Below, piece by piece: positions 34,883 through 42,901 of a stretch of DNA of 64,000 nucleotides. A program made the position numbers and the translations under genes. Position 1 is the stretch's first letter. The number at the start of each line of letters is the position of its first letter. Under the pieces are notes generated by a model. It had not been told where the DNA came from. It saw only the letters and a list, made by a program, of their open reading frames with translations, and ran no database searches. The stretch is taken from positions 124,001 through 188,000 of the forward strand of contig JBMNJJ010000002.1 in NCBI GenBank assembly GCA_050951605.1, given 5' to 3'. Source of the stretch: DUTS01 sp050951605 (GTDB lineage: Bacteria > Bacillota > Peptococcia > DRI-13 > DTU073).

Positions 34883-35920
34883 ATGAAAGAGGTAAAAACG
34901 TTGGGACAAAAGAAAGAAATTATTATGGCTGTAGAAACAAGTTGTGATGAGACGGCAGTAGCTATATTAGCCGAAGGGAAAGAACTTTTATCTAACTTAG
35001 TATCTTCACAAATAAAAGTACATCAGCAATTTGGCGGAGTTGTTCCTGAAATCGCTTCCCGGAAGCATTTAGAACAGGTTAATCGTTTGATCAGCTTAGC
35101 TTTAAAAGAGGCCAAGCTTACTTTTTCCGAGTTATCAGCTTTAGCAGTAACATATGGACCGGGGTTGGTGGGAGCTTTGTTAGTGGGAGTGAGTACGGTC
35201 AAGGCTTTAGCCTATAGTCGTCAGCTTCCTCTGATCGGGGTTAATCATATAGAAGGTCATATTTATGCTAATTGGCTTGTGCATAGAGAAATTAGGTTTC
35301 CTTTAGTTGGTTTGATTGTTTCGGGAGGACACACGGCTTTAGTAGAAATGAGAGGACATGGTGACTATACGCTTTTAGGACAAACACAAGATGATGCTGC
35401 TGGTGAAGCTTATGACAAGGTGGCTCGAGCTATGGGGTTAGGTTATCCGGGAGGGCCATTACTGGATGCTTTGGCTCGTGAAGGCAATGGGGAGGCCCTT
35501 AATTTACCTCGGGCTTGGTTAGGAGAAGATAATTATAATTTTAGTTTTAGCGGTCTAAAGACAGCTGTGCTTAATTATTTAAATAAAGCTACAATGAAAG
35601 GAGAAAAAGTTAATCAAGCAGACCTAGCGGCTAGTTTTCAAGCTAGTGTAGTTGAAGTGTTAGTAGAAAAAACAATTCGTGTTGCTCAAAAGAAAGGTTT
35701 AAAATCCGTATTAATGGCCGGGGGAGTATCTGCTAATAGTTTTTTAAGGAAACAGATGGGCAAAAGATGTCAAGCAGAAGGTTTGAAATTATATTATCCT
35801 CCAGTAGAATTTTGTACTGATAATGCGGCAATGATTGCTTGTGCAGCTCATTATCATTATTTAAAGGGTGAGTATGCCGGTTGGGACTTGAATGCTATAC
35901 CTCAATTAAGACTGTATTAA
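34883..35920 (+). CDS. tsaD: tRNA N6-adenosine threonylcarbamoyltransferase TsaD
   Basis: The catalytic subunit of t6A synthesis, transferring threonylcarbamoyl from its AMP ester to A37 of tRNA. VETSCDETAVAIL opens the ASKHA fold, the metal-binding histidines are in GVNHIEGHIYA, and VSGGHTAL, FSFSGLKTAVL and GGVSANSFLR follow. The length of 345 is typical. It ends the tsaE-tsaB-rimI-tsaD run. Confidence 0.96.
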   Translation: MKEVKTLGQKKEIIMAVETSCDETAVAILAEGKELLSNLVSSQIKVHQQFGGVVPEIASRKHLEQVNRLISLALKEAKLTFSELSALAVTYGPGLVGALLVGVSTVKALAYSRQLPLIGVNHIEGHIYANWLVHREIRFPLVGLIVSGGHTALVEMRGHGDYTLLGQTQDDAAGEAYDKVARAMGLGYPGGPLLDALAREGNGEALNLPRAWLGEDNYNFSFSGLKTAVLNYLNKATMKGEKVNQADLAASFQASVVEVLVEKTIRVAQKKGLKSVLMAGGVSANSFLRKQMGKRCQAEGLKLYYPPVEFCTDNAAMIACAAHYHYLKGEYAGWDLNAIPQLRLY

Positions 35921-36013
35921 TTTTTATTAATCTAGTATAATTAAAGAAAATATAATATTTAAATTAAGAATAATTTAGGGGAAGATTATAAATTAAGAGG
36001 AGTTGGTTTAAGA

Positions 36014-37291
36014 TTGGACCCTGATAGTTGTTATCAATTGATATATGTAGTAATTTTTGTTTTGCTGTCATCTTTTTTGGTCATGTGCAAAATTGCTTTA
36101 AGGTCATTAAAAAAGAAAAAATTTCAACAAGAGAATAGTGTAAAGAAGAATCCGAGAGTTCTTTTAGTAAATAAAATTATTAAAGAACATCCTGATATAT
36201 TTATTGCTCTATTCCTTGGTATTTTAATGAGTTGGATTATTGTAATTGGCTTAGGAACAGTGATAGCTGTAAAGTATTGGGGTGAAAGCTGGGGAGTTTT
36301 TTATTCTTTAGTGATATTAGTTGCTACATTTATGGTGATCGGTAAAATTATTCCCGAGACTTTAGGTCAAAAATATGCTACGCAAATTAGCTGTTTATGT
36401 ATTAAAGTGATGCTACTGTTTAAGTACCTTTTTTATCCTTTGACGAAGTTGTTTGCTTTACTAAAACATTTTTGTCAAAACATAATGGGAATAGAGAAAA
36501 TTGTCGAAGATGAAAATGAGTTTACTGAAGAAGAGATCATTAATATGGTAGCTTCAGGGTTAATTGTTCCCGGACAGAATGAGGGGATGATTAATCAAGT
36601 GGAAAAAACGATGTTACACGGGGTTATTGAGTTTGCGGATATAGTAGTTAAAGAGGTAATGACTCCCCGCCCTGACATTATTACGGTAGATATAAATATT
36701 TCTTATGAAGATTTAATTAAGGTGATAAAAGAAAAACAGTTTTCGCGGATACCTGTTTATGAAGAGACGGTAGATAATATTTTAGGAGTTATGCATATTA
36801 AGGATTTAATTCTTCTTTTACCAAATCAGAGAGAAGATTTTTGTCTTGAAAAATATATCCGGCAGACTATTTTTGTACCGGAAACGAAAAAAATTTCGGA
36901 ATTGTTTATGGTCATGAAAAAGGAAAAAATTCATATGGCTATTGTTTTGGATGAATACGGCAGTACCGCCGGAATTGTTACTTTGGAGGACCTTATTGAA
37001 GAAATTATGGGTGATATACAAGATGAGCATGATCGCGAAGAGCCATTGCTTCAGCGTATTGATGATGATACAGTGGAGATTAATGCTAGTATGAGAGTCG
37101 AGGACCTTAATGAAAATTTAGGTTTAAGTTTGAGTTGTGAAGAAGCTGAAACGGTTGGGGGATTGATTTTTGCAATTTTAGATCGTATTCCGGTAGAAGG
37201 TGATAAGTTAAAAGTGGGGAATTTAGAATTGTCTGTTTTGGAAATGGAAGGTCATCGCATTGAGAAAGTATGTCTTCGTAAAATAAGTTAA
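36014..37291 (+). CDS. CNNM / CorC-HlyC family membrane protein with CBS pair
   Basis: A 425-residue protein with a DUF21/CNNM membrane domain (helices at about 10-30, 60-85, 95-115 and 130-150), two CBS motifs (around VKEVMTPRPDIITVD and MAIVLDEYGSTAGIVTLEDL) and a CorC_HlyC C-terminal domain (DTVEINASMRVEDLNE). Relatives move magnesium or other divalent cations; older names include hemolysin C. The start is TTG 36014 behind AAGAGGAG. A strong hairpin follows. Confidence 0.9.
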   Translation: MDPDSCYQLIYVVIFVLLSSFLVMCKIALRSLKKKKFQQENSVKKNPRVLLVNKIIKEHPDIFIALFLGILMSWIIVIGLGTVIAVKYWGESWGVFYSLVILVATFMVIGKIIPETLGQKYATQISCLCIKVMLLFKYLFYPLTKLFALLKHFCQNIMGIEKIVEDENEFTEEEIINMVASGLIVPGQNEGMINQVEKTMLHGVIEFADIVVKEVMTPRPDIITVDINISYEDLIKVIKEKQFSRIPVYEETVDNILGVMHIKDLILLLPNQREDFCLEKYIRQTIFVPETKKISELFMVMKKEKIHMAIVLDEYGSTAGIVTLEDLIEEIMGDIQDEHDREEPLLQRIDDDTVEINASMRVEDLNENLGLSLSCEEAETVGGLIFAILDRIPVEGDKLKVGNLELSVLEMEGHRIEKVCLRKIS

Positions 37292-37318
37292 GTTGTTCAA
37301 ATTGCAATTTATAAGAAG

Positions 37319-37366
37319 CGAGTATATTAAATTTGCTAATAATGGCAAATAAATATACTCGTTTCA
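37319..37366 (+). terminator. Long hairpin after the CNNM gene
   Basis: An outer stem CGAGTATATT / AATATACTCG (37319-37328 with 37352-37361) encloses an inner stem ATTTGC / GCAAAT (37331-37336 with 37345-37350). A T-rich stretch follows. It probably ends the CNNM transcript and insulates the DnaA-box region. Confidence 0.75.
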
Positions 37367-37403
37367 TTATTTAGAGATGATATAAAAGGAACAAAAAGAT
37401 AGC

Positions 37404-37587
37404 TGTGGATGAAAAAACTGTGGATAATGTGAGTAACTCTGTGAATAACTGCTAGATAGGGATTTCTTGTGTGGATAAAAAACTGGGTATAAAAAGTATT
37501 TTATTTGTGGATAATGTGGGTAGGATGGGGTAAAAGGCGATGTTTAGCGGGAAATCCTGTGGATAAGCCTGTGGATTTTGTGGATAG
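37404..37587 (+). promoter_or_regulatory. Cluster of nine DnaA-box-like sites
   Basis: TGTGGATAA, the complement of the consensus DnaA box TTATCCACA, occurs perfectly at 37419, 37470, 37506 and 37558. Near matches are at 37404 (TGTGGATGA), 37440 (TGTGAATAA), 37515 (TGTGGGTAG), 37570 (TGTGGATTT) and 37579 (TGTGGATAG). All nine point the same way. An AT-rich segment follows (37600-37665). Such density is typical of a replication origin or a DnaA-titrating locus. No dnaA, dnaN or parAB gene is visible nearby. Confidence 0.85.
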
Positions 37588-37627
37588 TAGAGAAAAAGGC
37601 ATTTTAAATTTTCGGTCAAATTAATGC

Positions 37628-37656
37628 TTGTTAAATATTTCAGAATAGAGTATAAT
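37628..37656 (+). promoter_or_regulatory. Promoter for the first charged-protein gene
   Basis: TTGTTA (37628-37633) and a perfect TATAAT (37651-37656) are 17 bp apart, 44 bp before the start at 37700. It lies just downstream of the DnaA boxes, so DnaA binding could affect it. Confidence 0.65.
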
Positions 37657-37699
37657 ATATTACATAGAACAAAGAGTAACAGAGAAAGGACGTTAAAAA

Positions 37700-38002
37700 A
37701 TGGGATTGATGGATAAGGTAAATAATATTTTAAAAGGTGAGGATAAAGGGCTGTCGTTGGAGGAAGAATTGAAGGGTTCAGTGGATAAGGATAAATTATT
37801 GGAAAGAATTAGGCATAATAATAGCAGAGATATGCTTTCAAACAAGGATTTAAATAATGATGAAATTGAAACAAGTGAACAGCAAGATAATAGAAGATCT
37901 ATTAAGAATCGTTTTACTGAAATCGATGCACGAAAGCATAATGAAAAGGGAGATCAATTGGAAAAAAACTCCGAAAAAAACAGAATTGGCTTACAGCGTT
38001 AA
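37700..38002 (+). CDS. Unrecognised small charged protein (island gene 1)
   Basis: I do not recognise this 100-residue protein. It begins MGLMDKVNNILKGEDKG, a short amphipathic segment shared by several proteins of this island and similar in style to the start of PspA. The rest is hydrophilic, rich in Asp, Glu, Lys, Arg and Asn, probably disordered or helical, with no membrane segment. It ends in Arg (IGLQR). GAGAAAGGA precedes the ATG. It is the first gene after the DnaA-box cluster. Confidence 0.72.
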   Translation: MGLMDKVNNILKGEDKGLSLEEELKGSVDKDKLLERIRHNNSRDMLSNKDLNNDEIETSEQQDNRRSIKNRFTEIDARKHNEKGDQLEKNSEKNRIGLQR

Positions 38003-38032
38003 TCTCAATAATAAGGTAAGGAGAGGAAATTT

Positions 38033-38323
38033 ATGCTACGCGGAGATACATCATTAGGAGAAAAACTAAGAGAGAAAGCAGAAGAAGTATTTAAAAGGAA
38101 TGGATATGTAGGCATAAGTGAAAAAGGTTCGGAAGAAACGTGCCGAATAATGGGAACAAGCGATGTAATATATAAAAATGGAATGAAGTCGGTGTTAAAT
38201 GATAAGGAATTACCTTTGGAGTCGGAATATTTAGCCGGGGTTATAGAACGGAGCAAGAAAATACCGGGAAAGGTAAATACAGCGAGGTTAAGAAAAAGGC
38301 GGGGAGACGGAAGGGAACGTTAA
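38033..38323 (+). CDS. Unrecognised small basic protein (island gene 2)
   Basis: A 96-residue protein with no recognised family, 30 bp after island gene 1 and probably on the same transcript. AAGGAGAGG precedes the ATG. The N-terminal part (LGEKLREKAEEVFKRNGY) looks like an amphipathic helix; the C terminus is very basic (ARLRKRRGDGRER) and ends in Arg. It lacks the MGL-type start. Binding to nucleic acid is possible from charge alone. Confidence 0.7.
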   Translation: MLRGDTSLGEKLREKAEEVFKRNGYVGISEKGSEETCRIMGTSDVIYKNGMKSVLNDKELPLESEYLAGVIERSKKIPGKVNTARLRKRRGDGRER

Positions 38324-38368
38324 CTTTTCTTAAAATACACTCCATAATCTTTTCTCTGATAGGTAGCA

Positions 38369-38415
38369 GGGGACTGAGTTGTTTAGTTGAAACACACAGT
38401 CCCTCTATGTTTTAA
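38369..38415 (+). terminator. Terminator-like hairpin
   Basis: GGGACTG (38370-38376) pairs with CAGTCCC (38397-38403), with an inner GTTT / AAAC. TCTATGTTTT follows. It separates island genes 1-2 from gene 3. Confidence 0.65.
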
Positions 38416-38503
38416 TTATTGCTGTAGGTAATTTTTAATTCTAAGAGTGATAAAGCTTTATGAGTAGTTATTTTTCGCAAACATAGGGAATTTTTTAAAT
38501 ATG

Positions 38504-38512
38504 TGTTATAAT
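38504..38512 (+). promoter_or_regulatory. Extended -10 promoter for island gene 3
   Basis: TGTTATAAT combines a TGn extension with a perfect TATAAT (38507-38512). The context TTTTAAATATGTGTTATAATT is much like that of the promoter at 41563 (TTTTAAATATATGGTATAATT), so the two may be co-regulated. Confidence 0.6.
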
Positions 38513-38567
38513 TAAGTTAATGATAGGTTGTTGGTAGGAGTATTATGGAAGGGAGGCCGTTTTGAAC

Positions 38568-39704
38568 ATGAGTGGGTCGGGTAGATTTGAAGCGCAAATG
38601 GAAACCGAAGAGCAAATGGAGCTTAAAGAAACGGAAGGGATCTTTAAAAAGGTAAAAAGAATAATAAAGAATTGGCGTGAACGTAAAGCCCAGGAAAGAG
38701 AACAAGAAATAAATAAGATGTTCGAAGAAGCATTAATAGAGGCTCAAATGGAAGTAGATGCAGAAAGGCAAATGGAAAGGGAAAAAGAAGAATTATGGAT
38801 AGAGGAAGCAATAGAAGAAATAAATAAAGAAGATCTTTTCGAAGCCCTTAGGGAAACCGAAGAGACAAATGAAATAGATAATTATGTAGTATCTGGTGAA
38901 TTGAGAGAACCGGAAAAAACTGCTGAACTATTTATTGGAGAGCAACCTGAGGTAAAAGAACCAAAAGGGCTAAAGAATTGGATGAAGAAAGCATGGCATG
39001 AATCGGCGAAAGAAGTGTTAATAGAGGATTTAGATCGGGATGTTCGTAGAGAAAGTCGTTCTCTTAACTATTTAAATCTTAGTAATGACAGTTATCAAGA
39101 TACTAAATTATTTGCGCAAGAAGAGAAGACGATCGAAGATGTTTTTGAGAAATATAGAAAGGATTTAGAAAAACACTTTAGTCAAGAAGAAATTTATCAA
39201 TTAAAATTAAAATTTCAAGAACGGGCAAAACTTTGGAATGAACTGAGACAGGAAGGATTAAATTTTAGGGTCGGGAAAATAAATAGGTTAAAGACCCTAG
39301 AATCTGAATTCGGTGTTAAATCCTCAGAAAGCATACGTTTTTTAGATGCACTAGAAATTGAATTAAAGGCAAAGCAAAAGGTAAGGGGTTTAGATAAAAA
39401 AATAGCTAATAAACATAAGCTTGATATCATAGAAGGGCTATGGGAAAAAGAAAAGCGAGATAGAGCGAGGGTATCAGAAGGGGCAAAAACGCAAGAGAAG
39501 GCGAAAACATCAGAAGAAATAGAGACGACAAGGACAATGGAAGAGGTGGAAGAACCTAAAGAAAGGAAAAAAACAATACAAGAATATCTGAATGAAGTTG
39601 CAATGGAAAGGTATCAGAAAATGAAGGAAGGTAAAATAGTAAAGATTAGGGAGAAAACAAAAACTAATAAAACACAAATTCGGCATAAGGGGGAGGCACG
39701 TTGA
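38568..39704 (+). CDS. Unrecognised coiled-coil protein (island gene 3)
   Basis: About 378 residues, extremely rich in Glu, Lys and Arg, probably long helices. I see no known domain. GIFKKVKRII at 24-33 matches the amphipathic motif that opens other island proteins. Residues about 206-270 (IYQLKLKFQERAKLWNELR, then RLKTLESEFG) match a module in island genes 5 and 7. A Lys/Glu stretch with repeated KTKT-like text ends in EAR. ATG 38568 or TTG 38562 may be the start; GGGAGG precedes both. Confidence 0.7.
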   Translation: MSGSGRFEAQMETEEQMELKETEGIFKKVKRIIKNWRERKAQEREQEINKMFEEALIEAQMEVDAERQMEREKEELWIEEAIEEINKEDLFEALRETEETNEIDNYVVSGELREPEKTAELFIGEQPEVKEPKGLKNWMKKAWHESAKEVLIEDLDRDVRRESRSLNYLNLSNDSYQDTKLFAQEEKTIEDVFEKYRKDLEKHFSQEEIYQLKLKFQERAKLWNELRQEGLNFRVGKINRLKTLESEFGVKSSESIRFLDALEIELKAKQKVRGLDKKIANKHKLDIIEGLWEKEKRDRARVSEGAKTQEKAKTSEEIETTRTMEEVEEPKERKKTIQEYLNEVAMERYQKMKEGKIVKIREKTKTNKTQIRHKGEAR

Positions 39705-39800
39705 TTTTTTACCTTATACTTAGCCGAAAGCCTATAATTTAACTTACTTATTCGAATAGAGATTCAATGTACAAAGCAATAAGAAAGGAGGCGGAACATC

Positions 39801-40838
39801 GTGGGATTATATGGTAAGGAGAATTTGTTCAATAGAATGGAGTATAAAGATATGGAATTACATGATACTGTAAATAAACAATTTGAAAATAAAATAGGAT
39901 TATTTGATAGAGGGGATGAATTGTTTAGCAATGTAGGAATATTCGAAAGAGTGAATGCGTGGCGCAAAGCTAGACGTAAACAAAAATTAGTGAAAGCTCT
40001 GAAAGAGATAGTTAATGAGGTTAATACCGTTCCGCGGGGCTTAGGTACTCTTCCTGAAACCAAAAATATTTCAATGAATGGTTATTTTAATTATAAATAT
40101 CCTAATTTGCAAGGTTTAGAAAATACTACCATTGCCAAGGTGCTGGGTACCGGTAATGACCATGAGACTAATGTTCGTTTATATGCGAAGGCAATGCAGT
40201 TAATTGATGATTCGTTTTATGATTGTAGACACTTATATAAAGGGGATCCGGAATTAGAGGCAATAGCTGAAAAAGTGAGAACCAATTTAGAGAAAAGGGA
40301 AAAATATGAAAACCATCTTAGAGTAAAGGGATACCAAGAAGATATTGCCCAAAAAACAAGAGCTCTTGATGAAAAGTTTGGGGCTATAACTCCGGATTGG
40401 CGATACAAAGAAATGGCAAAATCGGGGATAGCTAGTGTTTTGGAACAAGCTGAGAAAGATTTGGGAGAATCCCTTAACACTAAAGGGAAAAAACAATTAC
40501 ACGAAACTATGGAGAGGTTGAAAGTATATTTAGCGCGTGAAGACCTATATTTTGTTCCTCGTAAAGAAATTGTAGAGTATCGGAATAATGACCCTCAGAC
40601 TCGACCATTTGAAGAACGTGTACAAGATTTTATCGAGAAATATACACCAACTCAGGATGAGAACAGAGGAATTCTGGAAGATTCACCAACACAGAAAACA
40701 TTTGAACAATCGAGGGAGTCTCTTGATGTATTTACACGTCGTGCTTTGGCTGAGGATAAATTGGCAAAGGAAACGACAGGAATAAAAAACACAAAACAAA
40801 TCTCGACTCCGCCGAGAGATGAAGTTGAACGCTGCTGA
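39801..40838 (+). CDS. Unrecognised protein with three amphipathic motifs (island gene 4)
   Basis: A 345-residue protein of unknown family, starting with GTG behind AAAGGAGG. The N-terminal 55 residues hold three copies of the island motif: GLYGKENLFN (2-11), GLFDRGDELF (33-42) and GIFERVNAWR (46-55). The middle is less charged and may be a folded domain (VPRGLGTLPETKN, then GYFNYKYPNLQGLENTT). LYAKAMQLIDDSFYDC loosely resembles the repeated segment in the protein at 13971. It ends ERC, Arg being the second-last residue. Confidence 0.7.
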   Translation: MGLYGKENLFNRMEYKDMELHDTVNKQFENKIGLFDRGDELFSNVGIFERVNAWRKARRKQKLVKALKEIVNEVNTVPRGLGTLPETKNISMNGYFNYKYPNLQGLENTTIAKVLGTGNDHETNVRLYAKAMQLIDDSFYDCRHLYKGDPELEAIAEKVRTNLEKREKYENHLRVKGYQEDIAQKTRALDEKFGAITPDWRYKEMAKSGIASVLEQAEKDLGESLNTKGKKQLHETMERLKVYLAREDLYFVPRKEIVEYRNNDPQTRPFEERVQDFIEKYTPTQDENRGILEDSPTQKTFEQSRESLDVFTRRALAEDKLAKETTGIKNTKQISTPPRDEVERC

Positions 40839-40865
40839 TTTTAACAGAAAGGCTGATGAGGTAAG

Positions 40866-41438
40866 ATGGGGTTATTAAATGGGCTTAAGAAGCTTTTTAA
40901 AGATAAGCATGAACAAATAATGGATAGTATTATTGAGGACTTTTATATGAAGTTTAATGGAAGCTCATTAGTAAAAACAACGCAAAGACCTCTTGACTGC
41001 AGATATGCAGATAAAAAATTAATTCTCCAGCTGCAAAATAAAGATATTTACACAACTATTAGGCAAATGATCGAAGAAGAATATGATTGGGCGAAGCTCA
41101 AGTTGAGTATAATTAGTCTTAATAATCCCGCAGTGAAAGCAAGGATTGAAAAAGTAAAAGCAGAATTATTAGAATGGGCGGAACGTTGGTATAAACTTAG
41201 AGAAAATAGCATGGAATTTCCGGAAGAAGATATGAAGAGATTATATGAGCTTGAAATGAAATATGGAAATGAAAGAAGTATTGAATATTTAAGGTCAATA
41301 GATAAAGAATTAGAAATAAGGAGATGTAAGCTGAAGTCACTCGGAGAATATGAGGAGTGTGCCATTGTGGAGGGAGAGAAAAGGGGTAAATCACAGTATA
41401 TAGAAATTCAACCTCAGCAGAGAGGCGTTACTCGTTGA
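40866..41438 (+). CDS. Unrecognised helical protein (island gene 5)
   Basis: A 190-residue protein beginning MGLLNGLKKLFKDKHEQ, the island's amphipathic start. Residues about 92-155 carry the shared helical module (IEKVKAELLEWAERWYKLR, then RLYELEMKYGNERSIEYLR). It ends QRGVTR. No membrane segment or catalytic motif is apparent. It lies 27 bp after gene 4, so the two are probably co-transcribed. Confidence 0.7.
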   Translation: MGLLNGLKKLFKDKHEQIMDSIIEDFYMKFNGSSLVKTTQRPLDCRYADKKLILQLQNKDIYTTIRQMIEEEYDWAKLKLSIISLNNPAVKARIEKVKAELLEWAERWYKLRENSMEFPEEDMKRLYELEMKYGNERSIEYLRSIDKELEIRRCKLKSLGEYEECAIVEGEKRGKSQYIEIQPQQRGVTR

Positions 41439-41562
41439 TTTTTCTAGCTAATAGTTTTATTTGAAAGTGTTACGAAATTTTTAAATTGTTGTACAAGAGG
41501 AATGAGCAGCGAGAGTTATTTAGTTAATATTTCGCACTGGAGTATAGAATATTTTAAATATA

Positions 41563-41571
41563 TGGTATAAT
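41563..41571 (+). promoter_or_regulatory. Extended -10 promoter for island gene 6
   Basis: TGGTATAAT has a TGn extension and perfect TATAAT (41566-41571), 44 bp before the gene 6 start. A TTCGCA motif lies upstream at 41531, as TTCGCA also does before the gene 3 promoter (38473). Confidence 0.6.
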
Positions 41572-41614
41572 TGCTATAGGGAGAATATTTAAAAAGAAAG
41601 GAGCGTAAATAGAA

Positions 41615-42010
41615 ATGAGATTGGGTGGAAGCTGGCTGTCAAGGCGTAGGGCAAGACGACGCTTAAGAGAAAGGCGTGCTTTAAGAGAGTTGGAAAGAAA
41701 AACACTTAATGAGCGTGAGGAAATGAAAGTACAATTTGGGGATGGTTTAGTAAGGCGTAAGGCAACGCAACGTTTAAAAGAGTTAGAAAACAAGCCACTT
41801 GATGCACGTGAAGAATTGAAGATAAGATTAGAGGAAGGGATAGTAAATCGTAAAGCAAGCCGACGTTTAAGAGATATTCATGCCTCAGAAGATAAACCAT
41901 CACTTGATAAAATTATGAAGAATGTTGAAACACAAAAAGAGCAAAATAGTGCTAAAAAGTCGAGGGAAAATGCAAAAACGCGTGATAGGGTAAAGATACC
42001 GGAGATATGA
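41615..42010 (+). CDS. Unrecognised Arg-rich repeat protein (island gene 6)
   Basis: A 131-residue, very basic protein built from repeats of about 31 residues. The full unit is 47-77 (RRKATQRLKELENKPL, ending LEEGIV). A diverged copy covers about 16-46 (LRELERKTLNEREE, ending FGDGLV), and partial copies open (SRRRARRRLRE) and close (NRKASRRLRD, 78-87) the array. It is predicted to be helical and could bind nucleic acid. It ends KIPEI, but shifting frame by one base would give an EVR ending and a stop like those of its neighbours. Confidence 0.7.
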   Translation: MRLGGSWLSRRRARRRLRERRALRELERKTLNEREEMKVQFGDGLVRRKATQRLKELENKPLDAREELKIRLEEGIVNRKASRRLRDIHASEDKPSLDKIMKNVETQKEQNSAKKSRENAKTRDRVKIPEI

Positions 42011-42046
42011 GGTACGCTGATTTTGTACAAGATAGTATGTAATGTC

Positions 42047-42085
42047 TTAAGGGATGTTTTATTAAATAAAACATCCCTTAATTTA
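42047..42085. terminator. Strong palindromic terminator
   Basis: A near-perfect 17-bp palindrome, TTAAGGGATGTTTTATT with AATAAAACATCCCTTAA (42047-42063 with 42065-42081), followed by TTTACC. It can end transcription in either direction and follows island gene 6. Confidence 0.8.
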
Positions 42086-42150
42086 CCTTTACCTTTTGTT
42101 CACAGAAGAATTTAAAATTTGAAAAAACTAAAAAAGGCAGGGAAGATATC

Positions 42151-42576
42151 ATGGGATTATATGATAAAGTAATAAAACGTTTAGAAGGTTGGAGCGAATC
42201 AAATTTAAATAAGGCTAAGATTGATGATTTTGATTTATTATATAGAGATAATTTAGAAAAAAAATGTAACATAGAAGAAATTGAGCGCATAAAAGCGGTA
42301 TATATGGAATGGAGAAAACTGGGGGATAAACTTAGAACCAATGAATTAACCCCTCCTACTCCTGAAGAAACTCAAAGAATAATTGAACTAGAATTATTCT
42401 TAAATAATCTTAATAAGATAGTGAATTCCGGACAGCTTAATGAAAAATTAAGAGACTTGGAACAAGACCGTAGAACCTCAATCAGTGATCGTATGCGTAC
42501 CATTGGGTCAAGGATAACCAAGGATAATCCAGAGTTAAGGGGGAAGACAAAGGTAGAGGAGAGAGGTGGAAGGTAA
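42151..42576 (+). CDS. Unrecognised helical protein (island gene 7)
   Basis: A 141-residue protein starting MGLYDKVIKRLEGWSES, the clearest match to the start of gene 1. Residues about 43-105 hold the module IERIKAVYMEWRKLGDKLR shared with genes 3 and 5, then a helical segment (TQRIIELELFLNNLNKI). The C terminus is basic and ends ERGGR. The ribosome site is weak (GGGAAG). No known family is recognised. Confidence 0.7.
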   Translation: MGLYDKVIKRLEGWSESNLNKAKIDDFDLLYRDNLEKKCNIEEIERIKAVYMEWRKLGDKLRTNELTPPTPEETQRIIELELFLNNLNKIVNSGQLNEKLRDLEQDRRTSISDRMRTIGSRITKDNPELRGKTKVEERGGR

Positions 42577-42607
42577 ATTATGTTAAAGAAAGGTAGCTGA
42601 ATCGGAG

Positions 42608-42901
42608 ATGGGATTTTTCAATAGGGTAAAGGAGCAGTTAATGGGGCAGTCGCAGCAAAGAAACGAAAAAGGGGAAAAAACAGTTAAAACAACAGGAAAA
42701 GGAATTCTATATATAAAAGAAATGATTAAGGCCATGGAAGCGGATAGAGAATGGTCTGAAGAGATTCAGAATGAGATAAGAATAGCGGATTTTATGAATT
42801 GGCAAAGAAATTCACTGCAAAATAATATATCTGCGCGTAAAGCAAAGGAGAAGAGAAAATCTCAGCACGGGCGGGAGAGCACAATCGAACGGGATCGTTA
42901 G
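42608..42901 (+). CDS. Unrecognised small charged protein (island gene 8)
   Basis: A 97-residue protein that begins MGFFNRVKEQLMGQSQQ, again the amphipathic start, and ends STIERDR. A central helical part (ILYIKEMIKAMEADREW, then IADFMNWQRN) separates two charged ends. It follows gene 7 by 31 bp, so it is likely on the same transcript. It is the last member of the island before the convergent cyclo-ligase gene. Confidence 0.7.
   Translation: MGFFNRVKEQLMGQSQQRNEKGEKTVKTTGKGILYIKEMIKAMEADREWSEEIQNEIRIADFMNWQRNSLQNNISARKAKEKRKSQHGRESTIERDR

Noticed and set aside
37857..38057. Second frame overlapping island gene 1
   Set aside because: It overlaps two better-supported genes and lacks a ribosome site.
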